Origin: Galactobacillus timonensis
Lineage (GTDB): Bacteria > Bacillota_I > Bacilli_A > Erysipelotrichales > Erysipelotrichaceae
DNA: 64,000 nt
Assembly (NCBI RefSeq): GCF_900240265.1
Contig: NZ_LT964740.1
Location: 362,834-426,833, forward strand
Reading direction: 5' to 3'
Shown one piece after another: positions 53,210 to 62,670 of this stretch (the stretch's first letter is position 1; every line of letters begins with the position of its first letter). Both the position numbers and the translations under genes were made by a program. Under the pieces are notes generated by a model. The model was not told the DNA's origin and did no database searches. It was given only the letters and a program-made list of their open reading frames with translations.

Positions 53210-54138
53210 TCATTTCACTTCCCAGTGACCATATCGTTTCCCACCGACACGCACTATGCGACCAGAATCCGAAAGTATTTTCATAGCTCTTTTTACGGAT
53301 GGAACGGATACTTTAACACTTTCTGCCAGTTCTTCCTGTGTTAAGGCAGGACTTTCAGTCAACAAAGCAATAATCTTATCAGCCAAAGTATCAGCCAAAG
53401 TATCTCTCTGATACTTTGGATCTTTAGTCTGATCTATTAACGCGCTCTGCAAAGCATTAAAATGCAGTCGTATGCCATTTCCGAGCACCTCATACCTTGG
53501 AAGATCAGCCCCTATTGCAATACATTCATCGCAAATCTTCTGAATACCACGTCCCCAGCTTTCGATATATCCCATCCGATAGAATACATTTGCAATATCA
53601 GGGTTATAAGGAATCGAATCATGCGGCTCCATCAAAGTTTCGGATGTCCAGCCATCCGGCAGGATACATCGATCCTGCCGCTTTTGAATGCCTCTCTGCG
53701 AAAAATCTTGAAACTTTCCTCATCCAGATCATCTGCAGAAAGGTTATCGACCGTGACATCTTCCCAGCGGAATCCAGTTTTTCGCATAATAAATTCTGAC
53801 AATGCAATGCCTGTCAGCTGCTGTTTTGTAGCCCCGCTTCTGTAATGGTATTCGCCATGATAACTTATAGGAAAGCTACTGGGCTCAACCTTTATCTCAA
53901 TATAATCCAGTCCGTTCTTTGTATGCATGTTAACGTCAGCAATAATGCCTAATCCCGTCTGGATTTTGTTCGGGATATCCTCAAGAAGTTTCTTGGCGTT
54001 CTTAACCCCCACAATGCTTCCATCATCGCGGACTCCGATAAAGATCGTTCCTCCCTGCGCATTGGCAAATCCGCATATCCATTTCAGATACTCATCACGC
54101 CAAGACTCTTTGTATTCTATATTCTGGCTTTCTGCCAT
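53210..54138 (-). pseudogene. Schlafen AlbA_2-type DNA-binding protein with internal deletion
   Basis: The upstream piece (53632-54138; MAESQNIEYKESWRDEYLKW) is a normal AlbA_2 domain with GGTIFIGVRDDGSIVGV and FRREAFKSGRID. It ends early, after CRMAGHPKL. The following piece (53210-53635, another frame) encodes the C-terminal HTH part (NPDIANVFYRMGYIESWGRG, then TLADTLADKIIALLTESPAL). The middle section of roughly 200 residues is missing. A 12-bp tandem repeat (CAGCCAAAGTAT twice, near 53381-53405) lies in the HTH linker. The gene is broken. Confidence 0.72.
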
Positions 54139-54405
54139 GCGTTTCCTCCTCTGTTAATCAGATACAATGTATCCTGACTGTCCTTCTTAATTCTATCCAT
54201 CTGCTAAGCTCCATGTTTGAAGATTCCCCACAGATGATCACACCAGTGCCAGATAATCTGAGCTGTACAGCCTGAAAATCTCCTTCTCTGGTTTTGAAAT
54301 TGATATCTCAGCAAAACCGATACTCGCTTAAGAAATCCAGCCCGCATGGTGTATATTTTTCGATTTTAACGTATCACAGATTCTGCTTCTTCAAAACCCC
54401 TAATA

Positions 54406-56238
54406 TCAAATTGCTTTTACATCAGCATTTACCACTACATATTCATCTTCCGGTTTCAATTTCATTTTCCGGTTGAGATATTTCTCAATGTCGAACGTAT
54501 TTTTCTTGTCATAGTCAGCGGTAAGGCAATAGTTCGGATGCTTTGTCAGATCGTACTTTTCAGACAGGAAAGGCCGGACACCACGTAGCTGCAGAATGCA
54601 TTTAGACCCATCCAGCACCGCAAGCTCATCGACGGAAAGAAGATCATGTCCCAGCTTCTGGTAATTCAAGCTATGGGATTCCTCACGTCCTCTGCTCTCA
54701 CCGGTGTTGTAGGTATCAATCGTCTCCTTACCAAGTGCCTGATTCAGCTCCTTCAGTGTCGTCGGTTCTGTTCCACCAAGGAAGATACGGGAATCCATGT
54801 TGCCAATGATCGTATCAGCATTATCTTTGTAGATAGCCTTCAGCTGTGACTGTGCCTGCAACACCAGACAAGCTGAGATCTCACGGCTGCGGATCGTTGC
54901 CACAAGCTTTTCCAGATTCGGGATCTGACCAATGTTGGCAGCCTCATCAATGAGACACCGCACATGCACCGGCAGGCGTCCTCCGTAGACATCATCCGCC
55001 TTCTCACAGAGCAGGTTGAACATCTGCGTGTAGATCATAGCGATCAGAAAGTTAAATGTGGCATCGGTATCCGACATGATCAGAAAAAGAGCCGTTTTCC
55101 TATCCCCCAGCGTATCCAGTTTCAGTTCGTCATACATGGTAATATCCCGGACTTCCTGAATGTCAAACGGAGCAAGTCTTGCACCACAGCTGACAAGTAT
55201 ACTTTTCAGTGTCTTGCCGGCAGCCATCTTGAACTTCACATACTGTCTTACTGCAAAATGATTTGGGTTCTTCTCTTTCAGCCGCTCAAAAAGGATATCC
55301 ACCGGGTTCTGGTACTCTTCATCATCTTCCCGGACATCCATCGAATTGAGCATCTCCAGAAGTGTCGCAAAATTCTGTTCTTCTTCCGGTGCCTCGTAAT
55401 GAATGTATCCGATCAATGCCGTGTAGAGCAGCGTCTCCGCCTTGGTCCAGAACTCATCCCCGGCTTTCCCTTCTCCTTTCGTATTGGCGATCAGCGCTGT
55501 AACGAGCTTCAGGATGTCCTTCTCCGAGTGAATATAGGCAAAGGGATTGTATTTCATCGATTTCCTAAAATTGATCGTATTGAAGACCTTGATGATATAC
55601 GGTTCCCGGATCACCCTGCCATTCTTATCCTTCAGGGGATTGCCTTTCTCATCCAGCTTCGGCGCACCGTGCAGGAGTGCATTCCCGCATTCCACCAAAA
55701 CACTGCCTTTCGGATCTGTGATCACATAAGAGCTATGCATCTGGAGAAGATTCGGTTTCAGCCAGAACCGTGTCTTGCCACTTCCAGAACCGCCAACGAT
55801 CAGGACGTTCTTGTTCCGGGCATTTCCGGGATTCTTCGGGCGGTTGCTCATCATGAGCAGCTCCGTTTTCGTCAGAATTACATTGTTCTGAAAAACCGGA
55901 TCTTCAAACGGTGCAATATCCTGATGCGTTCCCCACCTTGCCGAGCCATATTCTATATTGTGACGGTACTTCTTCGCGTTCTTACCTCTCATATAGACGG
56001 CAAACCGGAACAGACAGGCACAGCAGAGACCTATCAAAAGATCAAGCGGATGCACGCTGGGAAGTGGATTTTCAAATGCCATTCCAAGTGTCGTCATCAA
56101 TGACGCTGCCCTTTCAGATGCATCCGCTCCCTCCGCAAGCCGCCATGCTTCGCCAAAGTTTGTGCAGATGAGTCCAAAGATGAGATAGGGAATGATCAGG
56201 ATCAGTTTTTTCCTGCGGTCACCAGCGTTCAATTCCAT
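54406..56238 (-). CDS. virD4: VirD4/TraG coupling protein of ICE-B
   Basis: The 610-aa protein is very similar along its length to the ICE-A copy (23347-25158): YGSARWGTHQDIAPFEDPVF, Walker A GGSGSGKT, CLIDEAANIG, GGTEPTTLKELNQ. It is intact and could in principle pair with another element's channel. It starts 15 bp after the pcfB stop. Confidence 0.94.
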   Translation of the reverse strand: MELNAGDRRKKLILIIPYLIFGLICTNFGEAWRLAEGADASERAASLMTTLGMAFENPLPSVHPLDLLIGLCCACLFRFAVYMRGKNAKKYRHNIEYGSARWGTHQDIAPFEDPVFQNNVILTKTELLMMSNRPKNPGNARNKNVLIVGGSGSGKTRFWLKPNLLQMHSSYVITDPKGSVLVECGNALLHGAPKLDEKGNPLKDKNGRVIREPYIIKVFNTINFRKSMKYNPFAYIHSEKDILKLVTALIANTKGEGKAGDEFWTKAETLLYTALIGYIHYEAPEEEQNFATLLEMLNSMDVREDDEEYQNPVDILFERLKEKNPNHFAVRQYVKFKMAAGKTLKSILVSCGARLAPFDIQEVRDITMYDELKLDTLGDRKTALFLIMSDTDATFNFLIAMIYTQMFNLLCEKADDVYGGRLPVHVRCLIDEAANIGQIPNLEKLVATIRSREISACLVLQAQSQLKAIYKDNADTIIGNMDSRIFLGGTEPTTLKELNQALGKETIDTYNTGESRGREESHSLNYQKLGHDLLSVDELAVLDGSKCILQLRGVRPFLSEKYDLTKHPNYCLTADYDKKNTFDIEKYLNRKMKLKPEDEYVVVNADVKAI

Positions 56239-56253
56239 TCGCCTCCTTCCTGC

Positions 56254-56742
56254 TCACAGGGAATGCTCCTGTTCCTTGTTTCTCACCTTGTTCGGAATCG
56301 CCGCAGCGATTGCCTTCAGCTTCGACAGTTGCTTCAGCAGAGATGGCCTCTCCTTCCGGCGCAGCTGCTTCTGCGTATAATCCTCTACAATCGCTGTCAG
56401 CGCATCGGCGTCCTTAGCCTTAAAGAATATTGTGTACTTCGGAGGAATCTGGTTTTTATCCTTGGTCACAGCAAAATCTACGCCGTACTTTCTTGCTGAC
56501 CGCTCAAAATCCCGGATCCGGCTGTCATCCAGCGGGATAGAGCTGACTCCCTGTTCCTTGCCGATCAGTTCCTTCACCGTCATCTTGCCATGGGGTCCCT
56601 CGGCAGCCTTTGACAGGTTCTGACTCTTCGCCTTTGCCCTGTGATTCAGATAGGTTCTGATTCCGGCAATGATGGTATGCCCTGCCAAACGAGTCGTCGT
56701 GATCGCAAGGTTAATGGTTCTGTTTTCGATCTCTTCCTGCAC
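56254..56742 (-). CDS. pcfB: PcfB family protein of ICE-B
   Basis: The 162-aa protein (QEEIENRTINLAITTTRLAG, then GVSSIPLDDSRIRDFERSAR) matches the ICE-A PcfB. The best start is GTG at 56742 with GGGGAGG upstream. A non-ATG start at the same codon is used in ICE-A (TTG). It is followed by virD4. Confidence 0.88.
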   Translation of the reverse strand: MQEEIENRTINLAITTTRLAGHTIIAGIRTYLNHRAKAKSQNLSKAAEGPHGKMTVKELIGKEQGVSSIPLDDSRIRDFERSARKYGVDFAVTKDKNQIPPKYTIFFKAKDADALTAIVEDYTQKQLRRKERPSLLKQLSKLKAIAAAIPNKVRNKEQEHSL

Positions 56743-56862
56743 TCTGATCACCCCTCCCCGCACGACTGTTTTCCTTCCTGCTCAGCAGCAATGCATATTG
56801 ATGGAGCCTTGCCCTGTTTCTAATTCTGCTTAGTTCCTCAGCGTACATCTGCAGGTGTCTTT

Positions 56863-57075
56863 TCATATATCCTCTTCATCCTCCTCAAACTCCTGCAGCA
56901 TTCGTATTCTGCTGCACAGCTCATCTCCGACATACAGTGAAAGCTGGCTGTATGCGATCATAAGCTCCTCAAAATCATCCGTCATCTGCTCTAGGAGTTC
57001 TACGCACCGCTCGGCCGCATCGCGTCTTGCTTCGGCTGCCCTGCTTCTGTTCTGAAAAAACTCTGAAGTTTTCAC
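56863..57075 (-). CDS. Small coiled-coil ICE protein
   Basis: The 70-aa product (VKTSEFFQNRSRAAEARRDA) is a charged helix with an acidic tail (LQEFEEDEEDI). I chose a GTG at 57075 because AGGAGG lies 8 nt upstream; an ATG at 57081 is too close to that site. It lies between the DUF5688 and pcfB genes. No function is known. Confidence 0.5.
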   Translation of the reverse strand: MKTSEFFQNRSRAAEARRDAAERCVELLEQMTDDFEELMIAYSQLSLYVGDELCSRIRMLQEFEEDEEDI

Positions 57076-57089
57076 CTGCATCTCCTCCT

Positions 57090-57899
57090 TCACAATTCCA
57101 TTTCGCTTTTATTCCGCAATGCTTTCTCCGGTGGTGCCTTTATGGCCGACTTGTTCGAAGACAGCTCTGTGAGAACGGAGTGTTTGTCTTCTTTCTCACG
57201 CAGCTTACGTTCCTTGAACTTTTCTCCAATCTCCAGCTTCCGTTGTGAAGCGTCGAAGTGATAAACGTTATCCGAAAGAAAATCTTCATGGGAAACCTCG
57301 GACCGGTTCACGGAACGGACGATCTCCTTCATATCCTCCAGTGCAATAGCCCCGTCATCTTTCAGAAGCAGTACCTCATGAACCGATGAAGGAATCACAT
57401 AGAAATCACCGCCAAGCTCCTGTGCTGCCTTCCCCATAAAATGGGGATAGAGGATGACGCCTGCACCATTAGCCATGTCCGGCATGGATGCGACGTAGAG
57501 ATCTGTCGCAGCTCCTTCCTCAACGCCCAGAAAGGAACTGAGCCTCGCCATGCCTGCAGGATAGTTTCTCTCCGATGCAGCAATGGCATCTTTCATGAAT
57601 TGTTCTCTGTCAATTTCCATTGCATTAAGGGCATTAGCCGTAACAACAAGATTCTTGGTTATCCCTTCGCTCTGCGGCACGAATGCATGTACGATCACGG
57701 AGAGATCTTCAACCTCCTTATGGACTGCGGTCTTCAGTAATTCTCTATGTGCTTCCGTCGGTACAAGTGCTATCCGAAGCTGACTCATCAAGCGGCTATA
57801 TTGTTCTTCACTAACCACTCTTTGCGATGCATTCATTTCTCCGCTATTAGCGCTGATTGTCTGATCTTCGCTATGATTCTTCATATCTTTTGCCTTCAT
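57090..57899 (-). CDS. Short DUF5688 protein of ICE-B
   Basis: The 269-aa protein matches the DUF5688 core (ILYPHFMGKAAQELGGDFYV, PSSVHEVLLLKDDGAIALED) but lacks about 110 residues at the N-terminus compared with the ICE-A copy and has no C-terminal extension. It has its own start (AAAGGA before ATG at 57899) and no internal break, so it may be a naturally short form rather than a fragment. Confidence 0.75.
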   Translation of the reverse strand: MKAKDMKNHSEDQTISANSGEMNASQRVVSEEQYSRLMSQLRIALVPTEAHRELLKTAVHKEVEDLSVIVHAFVPQSEGITKNLVVTANALNAMEIDREQFMKDAIAASERNYPAGMARLSSFLGVEEGAATDLYVASMPDMANGAGVILYPHFMGKAAQELGGDFYVIPSSVHEVLLLKDDGAIALEDMKEIVRSVNRSEVSHEDFLSDNVYHFDASQRKLEIGEKFKERKLREKEDKHSVLTELSSNKSAIKAPPEKALRNKSEMEL

Positions 57900-57918
57900 T
57901 CATTTTTTCCTTTAAAAA

Positions 57919-57947
57919 AGAAGCCTCACCCTGAAGGTAAAGCGTCT
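57919..57947 (-). terminator. Terminator/attenuator upstream of the short DUF5688 gene
   Basis: AGACGCTTTACC pairs with GGGTGAGGCTTCT with one mismatch, then TTTTT, immediately before the AAAGGA ribosome site. It sits between parB (19 bp) and the next start codon (20 bp). Confidence 0.6.
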
Positions 57948-57965
57948 GTACTAAAAAGTGATGTA

Positions 57966-58907
57966 TTATCGCTCCATGCTGCGATCTCGTTTTTTCATCC
58001 ACTGATCCAGCAGTTTGAAAATCGTGTCCTCCATTTGCCTTGGCGTGTAGGATTTCGGAAAATATTTCCGAATCTCACTTCCATTTAGAACCAAACGATC
58101 CGCAGGATTCTTTTTTTCCTCATCCATCACACTGCGCATGGTGGCCAGGGTGCATTTTCCTTCCTGGCTTGCCTTCTTCAGCCTCTGTGCCTGAGAGAGC
58201 GATGGTGAGGTCTGTGCTTCCTCCATCGCCTGCACAAACTCCCTCTGCTCTTCCTTTGGCAGGTAGGAAAGCTCAACGGCAGGATTGAAAGCAATCTTTT
58301 TGTCATCGACCAGATCCAGAATCTCCGGGATCAGGTTGTTCAGGCGCATATAGCGCTGAACCTGACGCCCGCTTTCCCCTGTTTCTTTTCCAATCGCATC
58401 CGCAACTTTTAACTTGTCGACAACTTGTCGACAAGTTCCATCCTCACCTTTCTGAAGATCCTTCCGCTCTCCCTGATGTTTCAACGCCTCCATCTTCATC
58501 TGGTAGGCTTTAGCCCGCTCGCTTGGAAGAATATGTTCTCGCTGGAGGTTGGAATCCACCATGAGAATCGTTGCGGTGTCATCATCCATCTCCCGGATGA
58601 TCACCGGCATGGTCTCTTTCCCGGCAAGCATGGATGCATACCTTCTGCGATGACCGGAGATCATTTCATACTCACCGTTCTCCATTGGCCGTACAATCGC
58701 CGGGACTAGAACACCGTATTCCCGGATACTGTCTGCTGTCTTGCGCATGTCCTCATCGTCAGTCACCTTGAACGGATGATTTTTGAACGGATGGATCTTC
58801 TCCAGATTCATCATAATGACATGCTCGCCTGTATCATTTCTGGCTTCATCGGTCTTGAAGATGTCATCGTAGCTGTTCAAGCTGATGTTTGCGCCTTTTC
58901 TCGGCAT
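57966..58907 (-). CDS. parB: ParB-type partition protein of ICE-B
   Basis: The 313-aa protein has the ParB box (EKIHPFKNHPFKV, ISGHRRRYASMLAGKETMPV), a central HTH (SGRQVQRYMRLNNLIPEILD) and the QRLKK linker. It is similar to the ICE-A ParB, with an added PRKGANISLNSYDDIFKTDE start. The 44-bp overlap with parA matches ICE-A. Confidence 0.93.
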   Translation of the reverse strand: MPRKGANISLNSYDDIFKTDEARNDTGEHVIMMNLEKIHPFKNHPFKVTDDEDMRKTADSIREYGVLVPAIVRPMENGEYEMISGHRRRYASMLAGKETMPVIIREMDDDTATILMVDSNLQREHILPSERAKAYQMKMEALKHQGERKDLQKGEDGTCRQVVDKLKVADAIGKETGESGRQVQRYMRLNNLIPEILDLVDDKKIAFNPAVELSYLPKEEQREFVQAMEEAQTSPSLSQAQRLKKASQEGKCTLATMRSVMDEEKKNPADRLVLNGSEIRKYFPKSYTPRQMEDTIFKLLDQWMKKRDRSMER

Positions 58908-59691
58908 TTCTCAGTACCTCCTTTATCGTCTCCTGATAGGCTTCCGCTACCTTGCCCTTGGGATCATAGGCAAATATGCTTTTTCCTTCTGCACTGATCT
59001 CCGCAGCCCGGATGGAACGCGGAATCTCAGAATTAAAGATTCGGATTTTGGATCCATAGGTTGCCCGGATCAGGCTGCTGATGTCCTTTGCGTAATTCGT
59101 CCTGCCATCCACCATCGTCAGAAGAATCCCCTCGATCCGCAGCTTCGGATTGATCTGTCTTTTTACCTTGTTGATCGTCTGCAGAAGCTGCTCAAGGCCC
59201 TTGGCAGACAGGTAGTTGGCCTGTACCGGGATCAGTGCAGAATCCGCAGCGACGAGCGAATTCACTGTCAGCATCCCCAGACTCGGCATGCAGTCCAGCA
59301 GCACATAGTCGTATCTGCCCTTGATCGGTTCAAGAAACTGTTTCAAAACCCTCTCCCGGTTCATCGCATTGACCAGAGCCACCTCCAGTCCTGCCATCGC
59401 AATGTTGGATGGGATCAGGTCTACTCCTTCCTGCTGGTGAAGAATGCCCTTTGATATGTCTACGTAGTTGTCATTGATCAGCGACGCAAGCATATCGGCC
59501 AATGTCATCTCCAGATCATCCGGCTTCGGATAGCCGAGACAGATCGTCAGCGATGCCTGCGGATCAACATCCACAAGCAGCACCTTCTTCCCGCATCTGG
59601 CAAGTCCGATCCCGAGATTCTCCACCGTTGTAGTTTTTGCTGTGCCACCCTTCTGATTGACGACAGCCATTACTGTAGTTTTGTCTTTCAT
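58864..59691 (-). CDS. parA: ParA-type partition ATPase of ICE-B
   Basis: The 275-aa protein (MKDKTTVMAVVNQKGGTAKT) has the deviant Walker A KGGTAKTTTVENLG, DVDPQAS and LLDCMPSLG. It pairs with parB, and ICE-A and ICE-B copies are alike. The chosen ATG is the first Met that matches the family start; an upstream GTG is open. Confidence 0.93.
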   Translation of the reverse strand: MKDKTTVMAVVNQKGGTAKTTTVENLGIGLARCGKKVLLVDVDPQASLTICLGYPKPDDLEMTLADMLASLINDNYVDISKGILHQQEGVDLIPSNIAMAGLEVALVNAMNRERVLKQFLEPIKGRYDYVLLDCMPSLGMLTVNSLVAADSALIPVQANYLSAKGLEQLLQTINKVKRQINPKLRIEGILLTMVDGRTNYAKDISSLIRATYGSKIRIFNSEIPRSIRAAEISAEGKSIFAYDPKGKVAEAYQETIKEVLRNAEKRRKHQLEQLR

Positions 59692-59711
59692 CTGCCTTTC
59701 TCGCTTTCTTA

Positions 59712-60710
59712 TCACGTCCCGTACAAATCGTGATTGACCTGTGCCCGGTAGTAGTGGTCAATCGTCAGCGGTGCGTTATACAGCATCGTCAGCATATATG
59801 CCCTGATATTGCGGATATCTGAGGTCTGATCACGAAAGCAGTTCAAAATGTATTCCATGTGACTGTAATCCAGCTTCATGATCTGGCTTTTTACCAAAGC
59901 TGCCGGCTTATCCTCCCGGTTCACCCGGATTACAGGACTGGTACTGCACATGATGTCCACGCACATGTCTAGTAGCTCGTCCACGGTCTGCGTCTCAAAC
60001 TGACGATTCTGCTTCAGACTTTCAATTTCCAGCTTTTCCCGGAAGTAATCCTGATATTCCTTTCTCGTTTGCAAAGAATCATGTGATATCCCATCGATCT
60101 CATCGTTTCCTGTTCCGTATTGCTCCACAGGTTCCTCGCGCGGGGTAGTATCTGGATAGATAGGATTGATAGGATTCATATTATTAATTTCAGTCTGGTT
60201 ATTATCAGTCTTATTAGTGTGTGATTCGCACACTTCCAGAGATGTGATATTCACACCCGCAGAAATGTGATTTTCACACTTCTGGACCTCCTCATTTGCT
60301 TCAGAAGTGTGATTTTCACACTTCTTGAAATGTGATTCTGAAGTATGGTCTGAACTGCCTGTGGAAAACTTCAGAACATAGGTCAGAGACGGCTTTCCAA
60401 GTCCCTGCCGCTTGCGCCTGATCAGTCCTGCCTTTTTCTCCAGCTCACTCAGCAGCTTCACTGCTTTCTGGTTGCCGCACTGCAGATCGCTCATGATGTC
60501 TTCCACTGTGTAAATGATGTATGCTCTGTTCTGATCATCAAACCATCCATTTTTCATCGACAGGGACAGGCGATCCAGCATCAGCCCGTATAAAAGTTTT
60601 GCTTCAACGGAAACTTCGCGGAATTCTTCGCCGGTGATCAATGTCTTCGGGATCCGGTAGAACAGAAACTGCTCCGCATCTTCCTGTCCGTAGAAATAAT
60701 CGAATGCCAT
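59712..60710 (-). CDS. Replication initiator protein A of ICE-B (RepA_N, DUF6017)
   Basis: The 332-aa protein starts MAFDYFYGQEDAEQFLFYRI with the RepA_N domain (VEAKLLYGLMLDRLSLSMKN, then IYTVEDIMSDLQCGNQKAVK, then KKAGLIRRKRQG). A repetitive linker contains CENHTSEAN/CENHISAG/CESHTNKTD. The C-terminal DUF6017 part includes ELLDMCVDIMCSTSPVIRVN and MEYILNCFRDQTSDIRNIRA and ends HDLYGT. It probably starts replication of the circular form. The ATG follows GGAGGGAAAG. Confidence 0.9.
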   Translation of the reverse strand: MAFDYFYGQEDAEQFLFYRIPKTLITGEEFREVSVEAKLLYGLMLDRLSLSMKNGWFDDQNRAYIIYTVEDIMSDLQCGNQKAVKLLSELEKKAGLIRRKRQGLGKPSLTYVLKFSTGSSDHTSESHFKKCENHTSEANEEVQKCENHISAGVNITSLEVCESHTNKTDNNQTEINNMNPINPIYPDTTPREEPVEQYGTGNDEIDGISHDSLQTRKEYQDYFREKLEIESLKQNRQFETQTVDELLDMCVDIMCSTSPVIRVNREDKPAALVKSQIMKLDYSHMEYILNCFRDQTSDIRNIRAYMLTMLYNAPLTIDHYYRAQVNHDLYGT

Positions 60711-60747
60711 CGTCTTTCCCTCCTTTCCTGAATTTCTGCAAAGAAAA

Positions 60748-60788
60748 AGGACGCCAATCTACTGGAAATGCCAGTAAACTAACGTCCT
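60748..60788 (-). terminator. Strong hairpin terminator/attenuator upstream of repA
   Basis: AGGACGTTAGTTTACTGG pairs over all 18 positions (with G-U) to CCAGTAGATTGGCGTCCT, followed by TTTTTC, 38 bp before the start codon. This is the strongest of the hairpins that sit just upstream of ICE genes in this window. Confidence 0.75.
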
Positions 60789-61100
60789 CTAATGACTATG
60801 TATATTTGTCTGTTCTGAATCTGGTTTTACATTGCTACTGTAACGAGGTCTAAAGCTATCACCACTGTGATGTACTTTTCCACCCGTTTTCCGCGGTCAG
60901 ACCAAGCCGTTTTGTCGAAGGTGAAATGTTCGAAAAAGTGCTTGAATTCAGCGATTTCTACGAGTTGGTGCGTGATAGCAACACAATGGTCTCCACGTGG
61001 AACGATTTGTATGCATGAATGTCTTAGGCACGGTGTTTATGATAATAGCCCAACATCTGCCTTCTAAAATACATCTCTCGGAAATACTACTTGTAGTGTA
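60789..61100. other. Intergenic stretch without a recognisable gene
   Basis: About 310 bp with no ORF, tRNA-like or repeat structure that I can support. Its position ahead of repA would suit an oriV, regulatory leader or attachment site, but nothing specific is visible. Confidence 0.3.
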
Positions 61101-61295
61101 TTATTCTTTTTCCATTGCGGAGCGGATAGCAGACAGGATGCATGCCTGGGTTGACATGCCATGCGCAGCTGCGTAGTCTTTGATCGCCTGCGCTTCTTCC
61201 TTGCGTGGCTGAATTACAATTCGTGTATAGTTTTTCTTGTTCCAATTATCAACCTGTTTCCAATGCTTTTTTCTTTTTTCTTCTTCGTTCGCCAT
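61101..61295 (-). CDS. Ribbon-helix-helix (Arc-type) small protein
   Basis: The 64-aa protein has a basic N-terminus (MANEEEKRKKHWKQVDNWNK) and an RHH core RIVIQPRKEEAQAIKDYAAA followed by HGMSTQACILSAIRSAMEKE. Such proteins act as repressors or antitoxins. The start lies inside the upstream 96-aa gene (47-bp overlap), so translation is coupled. Confidence 0.75.
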   Translation of the reverse strand: MANEEEKRKKHWKQVDNWNKKNYTRIVIQPRKEEAQAIKDYAAAHGMSTQACILSAIRSAMEKE

Positions 61296-61539
61296 ATCTT
61301 TTACCCTCAATTGAATTAAAGGTGTACATACCCTCATCGACAAATGTTTTTGAACGATTGTTTTCTAAAGCATTTGAGGTGAATTTATCAACAATTCCAA
61401 AATTTTCAGGCGGGTAAAGATAATCCTCACCACTGTCATCAATCAATCTATACCAGCCCTTTTCTATAGAAAGTACCGTATATTCTTTGCCATTTGTTAA
61501 CGCAAGAAATTCAGTTTTCCCTTTCCATATTACTTTCAT
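61249..61539 (-). CDS. Hypothetical protein coupled to the RHH gene
   Basis: The 96-aa protein (MKVIWKGKTEFLALTNGKEY, then IEKGWYRLIDDSGEDYLYPP) looks like an SH3-like beta barrel with a basic tail (GKRYGERRRKKKKALETG). No family is assigned. The overlap with the RHH gene and the small size would fit a toxin-antitoxin pair, but nothing proves this. Confidence 0.5.
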   Translation of the reverse strand: MKVIWKGKTEFLALTNGKEYTVLSIEKGWYRLIDDSGEDYLYPPENFGIVDKFTSNALENNRSKTFVDEGMYTFNSIEGKRYGERRRKKKKALETG

Positions 61540-61718
61540 ACCTTCATTTTTCCATACACCTTGTTGAAAAAGCAAAAAAAATGAGAAGTGTTCTCCGTCC
61601 TCCTAATCGAGCTCTCACGAGCGATACCGGTATATGGCAAGGGCGAATAACTTCTCGAAAATCACTATATAGCATCTCAAAAAAAATCAATAAAGGGATT
61701 GCTCACCATTGCGCGCGA

Positions 61719-61783
61719 GCTTTTCGATTGCGTCCCCTTCACGATGTTAAAAGGACCGGAACAAGGAAGCATCGAACAGGAGG
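61719..61783. repeat. Imperfect direct repeat, left copy
   Basis: About 64 bp starting GCTTTTCGATTGCGTCC and ending GAAGCATCGAACAGGAGG, with its partner at 62671-62734. The two copies flank the nuclease-like gene at 61874-62548. Confidence 0.75.
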
Positions 61784-61822
61784 CCGGCAAGAAGACTAGA
61801 AAGAAATAGCGAATAGAAAACA

Positions 61823-61846
61823 ACCGCCTGCGGAAACGCGGGCGGT
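61823..61846 (+). terminator. Hairpin terminator/attenuator upstream of the nuclease-like gene
   Basis: ACCGCCTGCG and CGCGGGCGGT form a 10-bp stem with a GAAA loop, followed by TTTTC, 27 bp upstream of the ATG at 61874 on the plus strand. Confidence 0.7.
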
Positions 61847-61873
61847 TTTCTGATGGATGGAAGGGAGGACAAG

Positions 61874-62548
61874 ATGGGATTCGATGATCCTAGTAAAGGT
61901 GTATGGAGATGGATTAATGGGCATGCAGTGTTCATCAAAAACAAAGAGTCAAACCTTAAGAGCGCACTGGAAGAAAAGTACAAACCCAAACACATGGTAA
62001 TGAGCGGGGTTGACGTGGAGAGCGTAAAAGAGGAGTACCTCAGAAATGCCACTCCGGGAAAAGGAAGATTCATCCGCCAGAGCGGATCGCAGATGTTCAC
62101 ATTCAAGAAACGTAAAAGGGACGAAATCAGCACAGAAACTAAACATGCATTCTGGCTGATCAATACGTTTGGTGGAGATGTCATGCTTCTGAGAGAAAAC
62201 AAGAGCAAAAAGAATATATACATTTACCCTCCCGGAGCGAAGATGCCAGATCTGCTGTGGCGATTTAATGGAGAAGACGGCTATTGGGATATAAAAGAGC
62301 CGACAAAACCAAACAGTGGTGAAGACATTTTCAGACACGGGCTGAAGCAGATTATGGTCCCTTATGGGCAGGCAGGCGGACACCCCGGAGGTTTGCTTAT
62401 TGACCTTCAAAAAGTAAATGGCGAGAAGTCAATCGAGGGAACAGCCAAATTGGTTGCAAACCAGTTCAGACAGACAAACCTTGAATCGTTAGACGTCATC
62501 ATCAAAGAGAGCGACTCAGAATTTGAAGTGTTCAGATTCAAGAAATAA
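61874..62548 (+). CDS. PD-(D/E)XK nuclease-like protein resembling polymorphic-toxin C-terminal domains
   Basis: The 224-aa protein has STETKHAFWLINTFGGDVML (candidate catalytic Glu88), MPDLLWRF with Asp126, and GYWDIKEP with Asp139 and Lys141. Together these fit the E-D-(D/E)xK pattern of CdiA-type and MuF-associated tRNase/nuclease domains. No signal peptide or TM segment is seen. GGGAGGAC precedes the ATG. No obvious immunity gene follows on the same strand. The flanking direct repeats suggest a mobile cassette. Confidence 0.6.
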   Translation: MGFDDPSKGVWRWINGHAVFIKNKESNLKSALEEKYKPKHMVMSGVDVESVKEEYLRNATPGKGRFIRQSGSQMFTFKKRKRDEISTETKHAFWLINTFGGDVMLLRENKSKKNIYIYPPGAKMPDLLWRFNGEDGYWDIKEPTKPNSGEDIFRHGLKQIMVPYGQAGGHPGGLLIDLQKVNGEKSIEGTAKLVANQFRQTNLESLDVIIKESDSEFEVFRFKK

Positions 62549-62670
62549 AAAATGGTAGCTTTCGTCCCCGAATTTGGTGCTCTTGGAATGGAGGCGTCAA
62601 CTACCGACACCAACTATATACCATCGTCCAACAAAGAATTCAAGTATCAGATGAGCTCGCCAGCAGGCGG

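Noticed and set aside
53381..53405. Tandem 12-bp repeat as a possible regulatory iteron
   Set aside because: Only two copies are present and they fall inside a coding frame (repeat of DTLA), so this is a local coding duplication.
54964..56103. 379-aa open frame opposite virD4 of ICE-B (also 24187-25047 opposite the ICE-A copy)
   Set aside because: Both occur at the same place opposite the same gene, showing they are mirror frames of virD4 and not genes.
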